From Propionibacteriales bacterium (GTDB taxonomy: Bacteria; Actinomycetota; Actinomycetes; Propionibacteriales; Propionibacteriaceae), in assembly GCA_017882655.1 (NCBI GenBank), contig JADGPB010000102.1, forward strand, positions 1 to 7,541: DNA of 7,541 nucleotides, in the 5' to 3' direction. A program made the translations under genes and the position numbers. Shown in pieces: positions 7,071-7,541 of this stretch; within the stretch, counting starts at the first letter, position 1, and each line of letters opens with the position of its first letter. A model generated the notes under the pieces. The model was not told where the DNA came from. It saw only the letters and a program-made list of their open reading frames with translations, and did no database searches.

Positions 7071-7142
7071 GTGAGAGATCGTTCATGCACCGAGCATTCG
7101 GTCCCCGACTCCGGTGAGATGTGCGCCTAAGGGTTCTCTCAC
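7071..7142 (+). other. Structured leader candidate upstream of the Flp pilin gene
   Basis: GTGAGAGA at 7071-7078 is perfectly complementary to TCTCTCAC at 7135-7142. Between them lies a small hairpin, ACCGA-GCAT-TCGGT (7089-7102). A second copy of the left arm, GTGAGA at 7114-7119, could pair with the same TCTCAC (7137-7142), which gives two mutually exclusive folds. The right arm ends 12 bases before the pilin ribosome binding site. I do not recognise a known riboswitch class, no good promoter for the pilin gene was found, and transcription of the whole element is assumed. Confidence 0.3.
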
Positions 7143-7154
7143 GCAGCGGCCCTG

Positions 7155-7161
7155 AAGGAGG
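7155..7161 (+). promoter_or_regulatory. Strong ribosome binding site of the Flp pilin gene
   Basis: AAGGAGG, near perfect for pairing with the 16S rRNA tail, with 8 bases before the ATG at 7170. It fixes the start codon and predicts high translation. It contrasts with hemA and the DUF4126 gene on either side, which have no such site. Confidence 0.85.
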
Positions 7162-7169
7162 GAAAAACC

Positions 7170-7367
7170 ATGAGCGCTCTCGCCATACGTGCGTACGTAG
7201 CCGTCGTCACTCGGCTCGGCGACACCCGCCGTGGCGCCACCGCCGTCGAGTACGCACTGCTCCTCGCGTTCATCGCCGCTGTCTGCATTTCGGCCATCAC
7301 CCTGTTCGGCGGAACGACTGCCGGCCTGTACTCGAGAATGTTCACCGCCGGCGGACCCTGGCACTAG
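7170..7367 (+). CDS. flp: Flp/Fap-type prepilin (small pilin subunit)
   Basis: A 65-residue class III (type IVb) prepilin of the Flp/Fap family, the subunit of Tad-type pili. The leader of 22 residues is mildly basic and ends RRG. Cleavage by a TadV/PilD-type prepilin peptidase is expected after Gly22, giving a 43-residue mature pilin that starts ATAVEYALLLAFIAAV. Mature Glu5 and Tyr6, the family hallmark, are residues 27 and 28. The hydrophobic segment runs from about 29 to 46, and the tail is short with aromatic Tyr54, Phe58 and Trp64. The strong ribosome binding site at 7155-7161 fixes the start. No tad assembly genes (cpaF, tadB/C, rcpA, tadV) are visible here, so export would rely on genes elsewhere. 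The gene is divergent from the heme operon, and a hairpin spans its stop codon, so it is probably transcribed alone. Confidence 0.92.
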   Translation: MSALAIRAYVAVVTRLGDTRRGATAVEYALLLAFIAAVCISAITLFGGTTAGLYSRMFTAGGPWH

Positions 7368-7386
7368 TGGGCCGTGCCCCACTAGT
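7363..7386 (+). terminator. Hairpin spanning the pilin stop codon, likely terminator
   Basis: A perfect 9-bp inverted repeat, ACTAGTGGG (7363-7371) and CCCACTAGT (7378-7386), with a 6-base loop CCGTGC. The TAG stop of the pilin gene (7365-7367) lies inside the left arm. No T-run follows, which is common for actinobacterial terminators, so an RNA-stability or operator role is also possible. It lies only 11 bases upstream of the predicted -10 of the next gene. Confidence 0.55.
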
Positions 7387-7397
7387 TGAGCTGCCTC

Positions 7398-7403
7398 TAC
7401 TCT
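7398..7403 (+). promoter_or_regulatory. Predicted -10 element of the DUF4126 gene (leaderless)
   Basis: TACTCT fits the TANNNT actinobacterial -10 consensus. Six bases (TAGCGC) separate it from the GTG at 7410, the spacing that would start transcription on the start codon. No ribosome binding site lies before the GTG, in line with leaderless translation. A clear -35 was not found. Confidence 0.5.
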
Positions 7404-7409
7404 TAGCGC

Positions 7410-7541
7410 GTGGAGCTCCTCCCTCTCACGTTCGCCACCGGCTGGGCGAGCGGTCTCAACGCGTACGCCACCGTGCTCCTGCTCGGTCTGCTGGGCAGGT
7501 TCGCCCACACCGGCGGCATCCCTGAAGGCTTCCAGCGCACC
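7410..7541 (+). CDS. DUF4126-type membrane protein (5' part only)
   Basis: The first 44 residues of a protein continuing past the right edge. They begin MELLPLTFATGWASGLNAYA, continue with a hydrophobic run (TVLLLGLLGRF) and end GGIPEGFQRT. The GWASGxNAY start followed by a Leu/Gly-rich membrane helix is what I recall for DUF4126 proteins, small integral membrane proteins of unknown function common in actinobacteria. The GTG at 7410 is chosen because it gives this family-like N-terminus, and a -10 element lies 6 bases upstream with no Shine-Dalgarno site. The gene is on the same strand as the pilin gene, but the hairpin and its own promoter suggest separate transcription. No function is assigned. 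Confidence 0.75.
   Translation, partial: MELLPLTFATGWASGLNAYATVLLLGLLGRFAHTGGIPEGFQRT

Noticed and set aside
7071..7088. Rex operator in the hemA upstream region
   Set aside because: TGTG and TTCA half-sites occur, but the spacing is 8 rather than 6 and the second half lacks CACAA; no good match.
7083..7508. 141-residue minus-strand open frame opposite the pilin and DUF4126 genes
   Set aside because: Antisense to two better supported genes and with no recognisable domain.

Overview
The window comes from a high-GC Gram-positive bacterium, an actinobacterium. The signs are strong G/C preference at third codon positions, GTG starts, predicted leaderless genes, and a heme operon built for the coproporphyrin-dependent (Gram-positive) pathway. 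Propionibacteriales or Micrococcales seem plausible from the style of HemA, but the genus cannot be named from sequence alone.

Positions 1-6955, minus strand: one compact six-gene heme operon, transcribed right to left in the order hemA, hemC, hemDE, radical SAM gene, hemY (cgoX), hemQ (chdC). The left edge cuts hemQ. All five gene junctions overlap by 1 to 4 bases (GTGA, TGATG, ATGA, ATGA, ATGA), so the operon is probably translationally coupled throughout. HemA reduces glutamyl-tRNA to glutamate-1-semialdehyde. HemC makes hydroxymethylbilane, the HemD half of HemDE closes the ring to uroporphyrinogen III, and the HemE half decarboxylates it to coproporphyrinogen III. HemY oxidises this to coproporphyrin III, and HemQ decarboxylates coproheme to heme b. 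The steps done by hemL, hemB and hemH (ferrochelatase) are not encoded here.

Two features depart from the textbook operon. HemD and HemE are read as one uninterrupted 616-residue protein, with no stop codon and no visible ribosome binding site between the two domains. A radical SAM/SPASM enzyme of the AhbD/NirJ style lies between hemE and hemY, so a possible oxygen-independent heme enzyme sits in the same operon as the oxidant-dependent HemQ.

Positions 6956-7169: a divergent intergenic region. It holds the predicted hemA promoter (the -10 placed so that transcription would start on the GTG itself), a small dyad just upstream, and inverted repeats in the leader of the next gene. Positions 7170-7367, plus strand: a small Flp/Fap-type prepilin with a strong ribosome binding site, followed by a 9-bp hairpin that includes its stop codon. 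Positions 7410-7541, plus strand: the start of a DUF4126-type membrane protein, also predicted to be leaderless, running off the right edge.
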